DNA of 6,454 nt, from the NCBI GenBank assembly GCA_011064905.1, contig JAAKFW010000087.1, forward strand, positions 1 to 6,454, read 5' to 3'. Position 1 is the stretch's first letter. Every line of letters begins with the position of its first letter. This stretch comes from Candidatus Anoxychlamydiales bacterium. GTDB lineage: Bacteria; Chlamydiota; Chlamydiia; Chlamydiales; SM23-39. The notes under the pieces were generated by a model that saw nothing but the letters and a program-made list of their open reading frames with translations, did not search any database and was not told the origin of the DNA. The position numbers were made by a program, and so were the translations under genes. Shown one piece after another: positions 1 through 5,910 of the stretch.

Positions 1-1760
1 CATGGAAAAGATACAATTCTAACATCTTTTTGATGTGTCTTTTCGAGCTCTTTTGCAACCTCTAGCGCTAAAGACAGCTCAGATCCTGTTGCAAATAAAG
101 TATAGTCTGGTTTTGTTTTTTCTTTTTTTACTATATAAGCGCCTTTTGAAAGACCATCTTCAAAAGAGATGTTCGTTTCTTTCAATGTAGGCAGGCCCTG
201 TCTAGAGAGTATTAAAGCAGTAGGACCAATATGTTTTAGAGCAGCAATCCAAGCCATCTTTACTTCATTAGCATCTGCGGGTCTAATTACTTGAAGGTTT
301 GGGATAGCTCTAAGGGACGCTATTTGTTCAACAGCTTGATGCGTTGGCCCATCCTCTCCTAGAAAAATTGAATCGTGAGTAAATTGATAAATAACTCTTA
401 AGTTCGATAGAGCAGCTATTCTAATAGCATTTCTCATGTAATCAGAAAAAACTAAAAAGGTTCCTGAGACAGGAATAAACGTATCTACTAAAGAAAGACC
501 ATTTGAGATCGTTCCCATAGCAAATTCTCTAACACCGAACTTAAAGTTTCTGCCTTTAAAGTTTGAGAAGGTTATTTGTTCAAATTTGTTCAAGTAGGTT
601 TTATCAGAAGATGAAAGATCAGCAGAACCTGAATATAAAAATGGCAAAACATCTGCTAGATAATTTAAAACTTTTGATGACGATTCTCTAGAAGCAATAG
701 GGTTTTTCATCTCTAAATCTTTTAAATCTTTTTCTAAGCTTCCAGGAAGAGTTTTAGATTGCATTTTTTTAAACTCTTCAAACAATTTCGGGTTTTCTTT
801 TGCCCATGAACTAAAATTTTCATTCCATTCATCTTCTAATTTATTCTGCTGTTTTTGTTTGTTTTCAAAAAAACTATAAACCTCTTTTGAAACATAAAAT
901 TCCTCATCTGGTAGATTTATCGCTTTTTTGGTAGCTTTGAGCTCTTCAGCCCCGAGAGGAGCTCCATGAACCTTATGAGAACCTGACATGTGAGGAGCAC
1001 CCTTTCCTATAATAGTATTTAAAACTATCAAAACAGGTTTTGTTTGTTTGCTTTTGATCTCTTTGAATGTCGCGTCTATCGCTTCAAAGTCATGACCATC
1101 TATTTCAAAAACATCAAACCCATAAGCTCTATATCTTGCTTTTGTATCTTCTGATGTATTTTCAGATATAGGGCCATCTAATGAAATCTTATTTGAGTCA
1201 TAAATAATTACAAGATTATCCAGCCTTAAATGCCCAGCTATTGAAGAGGCTTCGGACACTACCCCTTCCATCATGCAACCATCTCCCATAAGCGTATAAA
1301 TTTTATTATCAAAGAGTTTATATTTTTCAGTATTGAATTTAGCGGCTAATATTTTCATGCCGATTGCCATACCAACTGAATTACCAACTCCATGGCCTAA
1401 TGGACCCGTTGTCGCTTCCACTCCATCTGTAACATGCACTTCTGGATGACCTGGTGTTTTGGAACCAAATTGTCTAAAAAATTTAATCTCTTTCATAGAG
1501 ACTTTAAATCCAGCTAAATGAAGACATGAATATAAAAGCATAGAGCCATGTCCTGCAGATAAAACAAATCTATCTCTATTGATCCAATTGGAATTTTTAG
1601 GATTATGCTTTAATGCTTCAGCGTATAGATATGCTCCAATATCAGCACAGCCAAGAGGTAAACCTGGATGACCAGATTTTGCTTTTTCTATAGCTTCTAT
1701 CGAGAGACCTCTAATTGTTTTTGCAATTTCTTGAACTATCTCTTTCTTTTTTTCATCCAT
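1..1760 (-). CDS. tkt: Transketolase, C-terminus beyond the left edge
   Basis: Transketolase moves two-carbon ketol units between sugar phosphates in the non-oxidative pentose phosphate pathway, using thiamine diphosphate (TPP) and a divalent metal in the cytosol. I read 586 complete codons from the ATG at 1758-1760 without a frameshift. Family landmarks are in order: SGHPG (His31), SAGHGS (His71), GPLGHG (119-124), the TPP motif GDGCMMEG (159-166) closing at SN (190), GSHKVHGAP, the catalytic Glu412 in GVREFAMG, and GEDGPTHQ. The usual length is about 660-670 residues, so roughly 75 residues and the stop lie outside. GPLGHG has His where many family members have Gln. The start is supported by AAGGGA (complement of 1769-1774), 8 bases upstream. 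A 170-bp spacer with hairpins separates it from the next minus-strand gene, so it may have its own promoter, which I could not place. The identification is very secure. Confidence 0.97.
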   Translation of the reverse strand, partial: MDEKKKEIVQEIAKTIRGLSIEAIEKAKSGHPGLPLGCADIGAYLYAEALKHNPKNSNWINRDRFVLSAGHGSMLLYSCLHLAGFKVSMKEIKFFRQFGSKTPGHPEVHVTDGVEATTGPLGHGVGNSVGMAIGMKILAAKFNTEKYKLFDNKIYTLMGDGCMMEGVVSEASSIAGHLRLDNLVIIYDSNKISLDGPISENTSEDTKARYRAYGFDVFEIDGHDFEAIDATFKEIKSKQTKPVLIVLNTIIGKGAPHMSGSHKVHGAPLGAEELKATKKAINLPDEEFYVSKEVYSFFENKQKQQNKLEDEWNENFSSWAKENPKLFEEFKKMQSKTLPGSLEKDLKDLEMKNPIASRESSSKVLNYLADVLPFLYSGSADLSSSDKTYLNKFEQITFSNFKGRNFKFGVREFAMGTISNGLSLVDTFIPVSGTFLVFSDYMRNAIRIAALSNLRVIYQFTHDSIFLGEDGPTHQAVEQIASLRAIPNLQVIRPADANEVKMAWIAALKHIGPTALILSRQGLPTLKETNISFEDGLSKGAYIVKKEKTKPDYTLFATGSELSLALEVAKELEKTHQKDVRIVSFP

Positions 1761-1810
1761 TTTAAAAATCCCTTGAAAATAATATAAATAAATAGTTTGA
1801 GATAGTTTCG

Positions 1811-1894
1811 GAAAATTTACAAGAAAAAGCTCTGAAAATTATTTGAATTTTCAAAAACACCTTGTAAATTCTAAACTGATTTAGAATTTACAAG
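1811..1894 (-). repeat. Three-arm inverted/direct repeat set upstream of tkt
   Basis: Besides the perfect stem at 1861-1894, the sequence AATTTACAAG recurs at 1814-1823, and a separate perfect 7-bp hairpin lies between (GAAAATT 1834-1840, AATTTTC 1846-1852). In minus-strand RNA the order is arm 1, arm 2, small hairpin, arm 3. Arms 1 and 3 share CTTGTAAATT, so both could pair with arm 2. That geometry resembles competing terminator and alternative folds ahead of tkt. It could equally be remnants of a duplicated hairpin. Confidence 0.5.
1861..1894 (-). terminator. 15-bp perfect hairpin, likely terminator of the 1934-2320 gene
   Basis: Arms 1861-1875 and 1880-1894 are perfect inverse complements (CTTGTAAATTCTAAA) around a 4-base loop. 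Read on the minus strand, the stem lies about 40 bases past the stop codon of the small hydrophobic gene and is followed by GTGTTTTTG, a modest T-tract, which fits a Rho-independent terminator. The stem has few G-C pairs and the T-tract is short, so termination may be incomplete. On the plus strand it is followed by A residues, so it would not terminate in that direction. Confidence 0.65.
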
Positions 1895-1933
1895 ATAAAA
1901 AAAAAATTGCAGCATTGCTCTAATCACTTAAGA

Positions 1934-2320
1934 TTATAATGCAACGAGTAAAACTAAAGGAATTAATCCTAAAGCATTGAAAGATGCTGCTGCAACGCCT
2001 GCAATATTGTCTAGTTTTTCTTTAGTCTCTTTATTTTTCGTAATGAGTTTTGCAATATGTGGTGCATTGAGCGCTAAAGAAAGACCTAAACCAATATATA
2101 AAAAAGCAGGTGATACAATTGATAAAGCTAGACCAGCCCCTAGAGAAAATATTGTAGCTGTTATAGATTGAATTTTATTGTTTGTACTATCTTGTTTTTT
2201 ACCTCCTTTAACATAACTATAAACTTTTTTTGATAAGCCAACAGCTCCTATTGTACCAACTGTAGCACTCGTTACAACAGCGCCTGCAACCACTGCAGCT
2301 AAAGCTCCCAAACCATTCAT
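1934..2320 (-). CDS. Small very hydrophobic membrane protein of unknown function
   Basis: I do not recognise this protein. From the preferred ATG (2318-2320) it has 128 residues. A Gly/Ala/Val-rich hydrophobic segment covers about 5-29, followed by a charged loop (KKVYSYVKGGKKQ). A long hydrophobic stretch at 51-85 is broken by Pro71, then comes a Lys/Glu-rich loop (about 91-104), and a last hydrophobic segment runs to the C-terminus (105-128). Small Gly-x3-Gly-type spacings suggest tight helix packing. An upstream in-frame ATG at 2324-2326 would add two residues, but it sits only 2-3 bases from the strong AGGAGGG (2329-2335). The ATG at 2320 has 8-9 bases of spacing and is therefore favoured. 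It has its own promoter and a hairpin terminator, so it is probably monocistronic. Paired hydrophobic segments recall chlamydial inclusion-membrane proteins, but this is inference from shape alone; a bacteriocin-like or holin-like role cannot be excluded. Confidence 0.8.
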   Translation of the reverse strand: MNGLGALAAVVAGAVVTSATVGTIGAVGLSKKVYSYVKGGKKQDSTNNKIQSITATIFSLGAGLALSIVSPAFLYIGLGLSLALNAPHIAKLITKNKETKEKLDNIAGVAAASFNALGLIPLVLLVAL

Positions 2321-2367
2321 ACACATATCCCTCCTCTCTCTTTAATTAGATTTATTTTTAAATTAGT

Positions 2368-2396
2368 ATTATAAAAAACCAGTTATTTAAAGTAAA
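2368..2396 (-). promoter_or_regulatory. Sigma-70/66-type promoter for the small hydrophobic gene
   Basis: Read on the minus strand, the -35 box TTTACT (2391-2396) is followed after exactly 17 bases by a perfect -10 box TATAAT (2368-2373). The expected transcript start is near 2361, giving a leader of about 40 bases that contains AGGAGGG before the ATG at 2320. Such boxes arise by chance in AT-rich DNA, but the spacing, the perfect -10 and the position right before a good ribosome binding site support it. Confidence 0.6.
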
Positions 2397-2492
2397 TAAG
2401 AGCAATTATTTTAATTAATTGTTATTTTAATTCTATTATTAAAGAAATATCATTTGAAGAAAAATTTAAATTATTATCGATGTTACCTAGCT

Positions 2493-3013
2493 TCATCCAG
2501 TAAAATAAAGATAGCTTTCTCTATTAATGATTTTATACGAACTTTTTGGATAGTTATTTACCCAATTATTTGGAGCTTTTTTCTTTTTTTGTTTTAGCTA
2601 AATAAATATCTGGATAAGATCCAAATATCAAAAATTCTGAGAGCTTCTCTTTTAAATCAAACGTCTTTAAATCATGGCTTAATTCTTTTTGAGATACAGA
2701 AATAATTTCAAAGTCCTTTTTTTACTTGTAAGAGGCTTCCCTATATTTTGAGATAATTTAAAAGCTGAAGATCCTGTAGCTATACCTTTTATATTAGGAA
2801 TTTGATCAACTATGATTTTTAGAGCTCTACCGATATTTGAAATTTCTTGAATAAAGACATTTCTTCCCGTATCTAATCTGTATTTTTCTTTTGTATTATC
2901 TAAAAAATTTCTAAGAAGGGACGTTTTCCCCACCCTTCTAGGACCATAAACAATCAAGACCCTATTGACACTTTAAGATATTTGCTTAAATTTTCATAGA
3001 GCCTAAATAACAT
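2493..3013 (-). pseudogene. Decayed AAA ATPase/DUF4143 (COG1373-type) gene
   Basis: Pieces of one ATPase lie in order but in different frames. From ATG 3011-3013: MLFRLYENLSKYLK. A frameshift near 2972 leads to NRVLIVYGPRRVGKTSLL, with Walker A GPRRVGKT. Then come LDTG, a junction near VFIQEISNIGRALKIIVD, and IATGSSAFKLS. The expected region with the Walker B acidic pair (DEA before QEI) is missing, so roughly 30-40 residues appear deleted in frame. After TLKLF a one-base loss (CCT to CT, near 2697-2700) shifts frame to SVSQKELSHDL and later FGSYPDIYLAKTKKEK. The middle of the DUF4143 region is then absent, and a tail NNWVNNYPKSSYKIINRESY ends at the TGA at 2493-2495. About 520 bp remain of an expected 1.1 kb or more. 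It cannot make an active ATPase. The subgroup (YGPRRVGKT) differs from the intact ATPase downstream, so this is not a recent duplicate of it. Confidence 0.85.
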
Positions 3014-3045
3014 TTTTCCCTATCTTTTTATTTGGTTCATCCTAC

Positions 3046-3077
3046 AAACGCGTAAATTTAGTTAAATTCACACGTTT
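3046..3077 (-). repeat. Imperfect palindrome, 15-nt arms, upstream of the ATPase pseudogene
   Basis: Arms 3046-3060 (AAACGCGTAAATTTA) and 3063-3077 match as inverted copies at 13 of 15 positions around GT. In RNA from the minus strand both mismatches become G-U pairs, giving a continuous stem. It sits about 33 bp before the start of the decayed ATPase gene, where an operator or leader hairpin would be expected. No T-tract follows, so it is not a clear terminator. Confidence 0.5.
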
Positions 3078-3220
3078 CAATACTCAGATCATTTACTTTT
3101 AAATAGTTACAATGAAAGGTAATTAAGAAAAATTCATAAATTTCATTCTCACGCAATCTAAAATACCTCAATTACAAATATTGCTTTTTCTAACCTCAAA
3201 ACAAACGTTTTTCAAGGAGC

Positions 3221-3239
3221 TTATTTACAGTTATTTACA
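3221..3239 (+). repeat. TTATTTACA tandem pair, 10-bp period
   Basis: TTATTTACA occurs at 3221-3229 and again at 3231-3239, separated by one base and lying directly before the first 21-nt repeat of the array at 3240. It may be part of the same control region or slippage in AT-rich DNA. Confidence 0.55.
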
Positions 3240-3353
3240 AAAATAACCTTCCTTTTTTCAGTTTCTATATGAAAATAACCTTCCTTTTTTCACTTTGTAC
3301 TTGAAAATTTCCTTCTTTTTTTTTAATATAAATGAAAAAAGGAAGGTTATTTT
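3240..3353 (+). repeat. Three 32-bp-period direct repeats plus inverted copy at an ATPase start
   Basis: A 21-nt unit (AAAATAACCTTCC, then six T, then CA) is identical at 3240-3260 and 3272-3292. A diverged copy at 3304-3324 matches at 16 of 21 positions. Starts are spaced exactly 32 bp. A perfect inverted copy occupies 3333-3353 and ends 3 bp before the ATPase ATG at 3357. The inverted copy contains GGAAGG (3341-3346), the only Shine-Dalgarno-like sequence for that gene, so pairing with any direct copy on a long transcript would bury it. As DNA, the set resembles iterons or operator sites. No copy lies 3' of the ATPase gene in this window, so it is not a pair of terminal repeats as seen here. 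Confidence 0.95.
3301..3329 (+). promoter_or_regulatory. Possible promoter inside the repeat array
   Basis: TTGAAA (3301-3306, five of six against TTGACA) is followed after 17 bases by TAATAT (3324-3329, four of six against TATAAT). This would start the transcript near 3336, inside the inverted repeat copy, leaving a leader of about 20 bases. The diverged third repeat would then be promoter spacer DNA, and the two perfect direct copies would be upstream regulator sites rather than RNA. The match is moderate. Confidence 0.4.
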
Positions 3354-3356
3354 AAG

Positions 3357-4520
3357 ATGGAATCAAAAAAAAGACATATAAAAAGATTATTACCTCTTCC
3401 TAAGAATAGTTTTTTTTTATTTGGACCAAGAGGATCGGGTAAATCTACTTGGGTAAAAAAAAACTACCCTAATTCTTCTTGTATTGATTTATTAATACCT
3501 AACATATTAAGAACTTACTCTGGAAATCCTGAACATTTAATTAGCTACGTTCATGGATTAAAGGGAATAAAAACAATAATTATTGATGAAATTCAAAAAA
3601 TCCCAGAACTATTATCTGTGATTCACTTTCTAATCGAAGAAAAAAAGGGATTTCAATTTATTTTAACAGGATCAAGTGCAAGAAAATTAAAAAGAGCTGG
3701 TGTTGATTTATTAGCAGGCAGAGCTATCAAAAAATCAATGCATCCCTTTTTAGCTTCCGAATTACAAAATTTGTTTCAACTAGATCACGCACTTAAGTAT
3801 GGAATGCTGCCACTAATATGGGCCTCAGATGATCAGCAAGAAGTTTTGGATTCATATGTTGATCTTTATATTTTAGAAGAAGTTCAATTTGAAGGTTTAG
3901 TTCGTAACTTAGGCAATTTTTCAAGATTCTTATCTATTATTGCTTTTTCTCATGGAAGTATTTTGAATTTGAGTAATATTGCAAGAGAATGTGAAGTAAA
4001 AAGATCTATGGTTGATAACTTTATTTCGATTTTGCAAGACTTACTAATAGCAACTACTATTCCTATATTTACAAAAAGAGCAAAACGAATGTTGATATCT
4101 CATTCAAAATTCTATCTTTTTGACGTGGGAATTTTTAAAGCAATGCGAAAAACCGGTATATTAGATTCAAATAGTGAAATTGATGGAAGCGCTTTAGAGG
4201 GGTTAGTTTTTCAACATCTTAAAACTTGGTGTGAATATACCAAAGAGAAAAATGCTCTCTTTTTTTGGCGCACAAAATCAGGAGTAGAAGTTGATTTTAT
4301 TGTTTATGGAAAAAGTGGATTTTGGGCTATTGAAGTAAAAAATAATACAAAAGTATCCTTTAAAGATCTAAAGGGACTTATCCATTTTTCTGAAGATTAT
4401 CCAGAATGTACGCCTATTCTTCTATATCGTGGTAATCAAAGACTTAAAATTAAGGGGATATTATGTATGCCTTGTGATGAATTTTTAAAACAGATAATTC
4501 CAGATCAATCTCTGTTTTAA
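3357..4520 (+). CDS. Intact AAA ATPase/DUF4143 protein (COG1373-type)
   Basis: This is a predicted cytosolic P-loop ATPase of 387 residues. The AAA part comes first: Walker A GPRGSGKST (23-31), Walker B TIIIDEIQ with Asp77-Glu78, a sensor-like FILTGSSARKL (101-111), and LLAGRAIKKSMHPF (118-131), the usual link into DUF4143. The C-terminal part shows YLFDVGIF (253-260) and a PD-(D/E)XK-like pattern: Glu281 in ALEGLVF, Asp313 in GVEVDF, and Glu326-Val-Lys328 in AIEVK. Length and motif order are normal, so the gene looks functional. The biological role of this family is not established; members are often numerous and mobile in bacteria and archaea. The start ATG directly follows an inverted repeat whose GGAAGG, 10 bases away, is the only ribosome-binding candidate. 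It stands alone on the plus strand and meets a truncated dsbB-like gene tail to tail. Its subgroup (LPLPKNSFFLFGPRGSGKST) differs from that of the decayed ATPase next door. Confidence 0.9.
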   Translation: MESKKRHIKRLLPLPKNSFFLFGPRGSGKSTWVKKNYPNSSCIDLLIPNILRTYSGNPEHLISYVHGLKGIKTIIIDEIQKIPELLSVIHFLIEEKKGFQFILTGSSARKLKRAGVDLLAGRAIKKSMHPFLASELQNLFQLDHALKYGMLPLIWASDDQQEVLDSYVDLYILEEVQFEGLVRNLGNFSRFLSIIAFSHGSILNLSNIARECEVKRSMVDNFISILQDLLIATTIPIFTKRAKRMLISHSKFYLFDVGIFKAMRKTGILDSNSEIDGSALEGLVFQHLKTWCEYTKEKNALFFWRTKSGVEVDFIVYGKSGFWAIEVKNNTKVSFKDLKGLIHFSEDYPECTPILLYRGNQRLKIKGILCMPCDEFLKQIIPDQSLF

Positions 4521-4569
4521 TTTTTTTCTAAAAGATTTTTTTAAATTTAAAAATTCAATTTTTAATCAA

Positions 4570-4779
4570 TCATAGGTTGAAAAATAAACTAGCAACAATT
4601 CCCAGGAAGGAGAAAATGGCAATAAGAATATAAATAAGTCTTTGTAAATTACAAAATAAGCATGCTTTCGTATGTCCAAAATATTCAAAAGAAAAACTAA
4701 TGAATAATGCTAAAATTGATAAAAATAAGACGATCAAAAAATAAGAAAAAGATATGGCTGCACTTTTATTTTTTATCAT
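4570..4779 (-). pseudogene. 5' half of a DsbB-like disulfide-bond protein gene
   Basis: From ATG 4777-4779 the frame gives 69 residues. A transmembrane segment covers about 9-32, then EYFGHTKACLFCNLQR, and a second hydrophobic segment at about 49-66 ends at LFFNL and a stop. The C-x2-C (Cys40, Cys43) followed by LQR matches the first periplasmic loop of DsbB, the inner-membrane quinone-linked oxidase that re-oxidises DsbA. Complete DsbB proteins have about 135-170 residues, four membrane helices and a second periplasmic Cys pair; here everything after helix 2 is missing. The loss lies 50 bp from the stop of the convergent ATPase gene, suggesting a deletion or insertion scar. The frame stays open upstream to an ATG at 4893, but those residues are low-complexity and the inner Met fits the family better. 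I see no Shine-Dalgarno site, consistent with a dead gene. The family call is moderately sure, the truncation very sure. Confidence 0.6.
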
Positions 4780-4880
4780 CAATTTATAAAGTTTGAAAAA
4801 AACTTTCTTAAAAAAAATACGATAGAAGATACCGAAATATAAAGTAACTCTAAAAAGAAGCAAAAACAAAAAATTATAAC

Positions 4881-4979
4881 ACGTAATATGCAAACTGACG
4901 TTTGCTTACTGAATTTTAGGTGAAATCAGTAAGTTATAAAATTGTTTTATTAAACTTTTTTGCTAAACAATTATTACGT
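4881..4979. repeat. Cluster of short inverted repeats between two gene remnants
   Basis: Three inverted repeats are nested or adjacent: GCAAAC (4890-4895) with GTTTGC (4900-4905); CTTACTGA (4905-4912) with TCAGTAAG (4926-4933); and, enclosing both, ACGTAATA (4881-4888) with TATTACGT (4972-4979). They lie between the truncated dsbB-like gene and the transposase remnant. They may be a terminator region or eroded insertion-sequence ends; none has a convincing T-tract. Confidence 0.45.
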
Positions 4980-4980
4980 A

Positions 4981-5150
4981 ACGTTCCTTATCTTAGTGAA
5001 ATTAATCCGTACTCCTTTTTGATGATATCATTCCCAAATTTTATGAGTTTGTTAACTAAGTCTGAGTTTTTCGAAGATTTTTCTTAAATTTATTTCTCTA
5101 TTTTCTAATTGCTTCATAATAACAAAGCGATCTGCTTCTTTTAATATCAT
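4981..5150 (-). pseudogene. Remnant of a helix-turn-helix transposase (ISNCY/IS481-like N-terminus)
   Basis: From ATG 5148-5150 the frame reads MILKEADRFVIMKQLENREI then NLRKIFEKLRLS, followed by stops at 5052-5054 and 5028-5030. It continues as QTHKIWE and YHQKGVR; a one-base shift near 5007 then gives GLISLR and a third stop. The order (ADRF..IKQ, NLRKA..LGLS, RQTKRIW.RY..KG, GLIS..RG) is that of the N-terminal DNA-binding domain of ISNCY-like or similar transposases, which bind insertion-sequence ends. Three in-frame stops, a frameshift and the absence of any catalytic domain show that it is dead. Weak similarity may continue toward 4890 (LTDFT, VSKRQ), but I could not align it reliably. 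The exact IS family is uncertain. Confidence 0.55.
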
Positions 5151-5223
5151 TTTTAGCTACATTTTTCATGTCCTTTGCTTTGCTTAAATTTAGCCAAATG
5201 AGACATTACTACTTAGCTCTTGC

Positions 5224-5288
5224 AAAAAAAAAAATTGAAAAAAATCTCTTCATGAATATATATTACTTTTTGCCTTTATATATATAAT
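5224..5288 (+). promoter_or_regulatory. A-tract plus TATAAT, promoter candidate for the 5328 gene
   Basis: A perfect TATAAT lies at 5283-5288 inside an alternating TA stretch, about 40 bases before the start codon. The matching -35 region is poor (around 5260-5265). An 11-base A run (5224-5234) and further A-tracts lie upstream and could act as an UP-element or bend the DNA, compensating for the weak -35. The expected transcript start is near 5295. Confidence 0.45.
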
Positions 5289-5327
5289 GGGCTAAAGGTT
5301 TTTTTTTAACTTTATAGGGAGATTATA

Positions 5328-5576
5328 ATGACAACATCAACAAGTCCAATAGGGACAAGACCAAGCACAGAAGCACGACACTCATCTACAACAACTAATG
5401 TTGAAACTACTCAAGAAAGAGTACATCGGGTTGGGATTGAAAGAATTACAGAGTATGCGGCAGTTGGCTCAGCAGTGGGCATAGTGGTAGGAGGTCCCAT
5501 CGGCGTTGGAATAGGCGCGGCAGCAGGCGCTGCGATTGGCACGGTAAGCTATGGTTATACTTGGCTTACTAGTTAA
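5328..5576 (+). CDS. Small Ser/Thr-rich protein with a glycine-zipper membrane segment
   Basis: I do not recognise a named family. The 82-residue product has two parts. Residues 1-30 are dense in Ser and Thr and nearly free of hydrophobic residues. Residues 44-76 form one Gly/Ala/Val/Ile segment with repeated G-x3-G or small-x3-small spacing (VGGPIGVGIGAAAGAAIGT), ending in the aromatic tail YGYTWLTS. Glycine zippers pack helices in membranes and occur in pore-formers, small bacteriocins and secreted membrane effectors. A disordered Ser/Thr-rich N-terminus is common in type III secretion substrates of Chlamydiae, but there is no strict motif, so an effector role is only a possibility. AGGGAG lies about 6 bases before the ATG. 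The gene has a TATAAT upstream and no clear terminator. Its third-position GC is higher than in its surroundings, supporting real coding. Confidence 0.75.
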   Translation: MTTSTSPIGTRPSTEARHSSTTTNVETTQERVHRVGIERITEYAAVGSAVGIVVGGPIGVGIGAAAGAAIGTVSYGYTWLTS

Positions 5577-5910
5577 TTTTTGAAGCATTACAACATTTTT
5601 GTGATTTAAAAAAAGCTGCAAAATTTTCAGTGCACTAAAGATTGATGTGCGAAGGATAACTTTGTGTATTATGATTTGAGAATATTTGCGTTTAGTAGGT
5701 CTAATACAAAAGATATGATTAAAATTTATCTTTGTTTTATCCTATATTATAACAATAGTTAAATATTTATAACATCTGTTTAAAAGTCTCCGATTAGATT
5801 CGTGTTAATCTTCTATGAAAAAAATAATATAAAAAATACTTACATTGCAAAAGGCTTTATGAATAACTAAGTAGAGGGGACTGGTCGCTCAGCCAATGAA
5901 TAAATTTGTT
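5577..5910. other. Intergenic stretch with no recognisable gene
   Basis: I found no gene, RNA or convincing remnant here. No T-tailed hairpin follows the 5328-5576 gene. A minus-strand frame of about 55 codons is open at roughly 5577-5745, but it has no start codon and no recognisable similarity. An isolated GC-richer patch (GGGGACTGGTCGCTCAGCC, about 5877-5895) stands out from the AT-rich background without a clear function. Confidence 0.6.

Noticed and set aside
1977..2171. Plus-strand open frame of 64 codons
   Set aside because: It lies fully antisense to the small hydrophobic gene, has no ribosome binding site, and the minus-strand frame has a promoter, Shine-Dalgarno site and terminator.
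2679..2957. Stand-alone 92-residue protein starting at a TTG
   Set aside because: It is the middle piece of the ATPase pseudogene. The codons before the TTG (NRV) continue the family sequence and the end is a frameshift product.
3240..3353. CRISPR array
   Set aside because: Only three direct units exist, the intervening 11-bp segments are too short for spacers, the third unit is diverged, and no cas gene is present.
4538..4553. Perfect AT-only palindrome TTTTTAAATTTAAAAA as a terminator between convergent genes
   Set aside because: It has no G-C pair and no real loop. Such palindromes are expected in this base composition.
4780..4893. N-terminal extension of the DsbB-like frame to an ATG at 4893
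   Set aside because: The extra 38 residues are low-complexity Phe/Leu/Lys from AT-rich DNA, and DsbB proteins normally begin just before the first helix.
5577..5745. Minus-strand open frame of about 55 codons
   Set aside because: It has no start codon, no Shine-Dalgarno site and no recognisable motif. Open frames of this size are common by chance.
5870..5905. GC-richer patch resembling part of a tRNA
   Set aside because: No cloverleaf can be built around GGTCGCTCAGCC, no TTC-arm or acceptor stem is present, and the match is too short.
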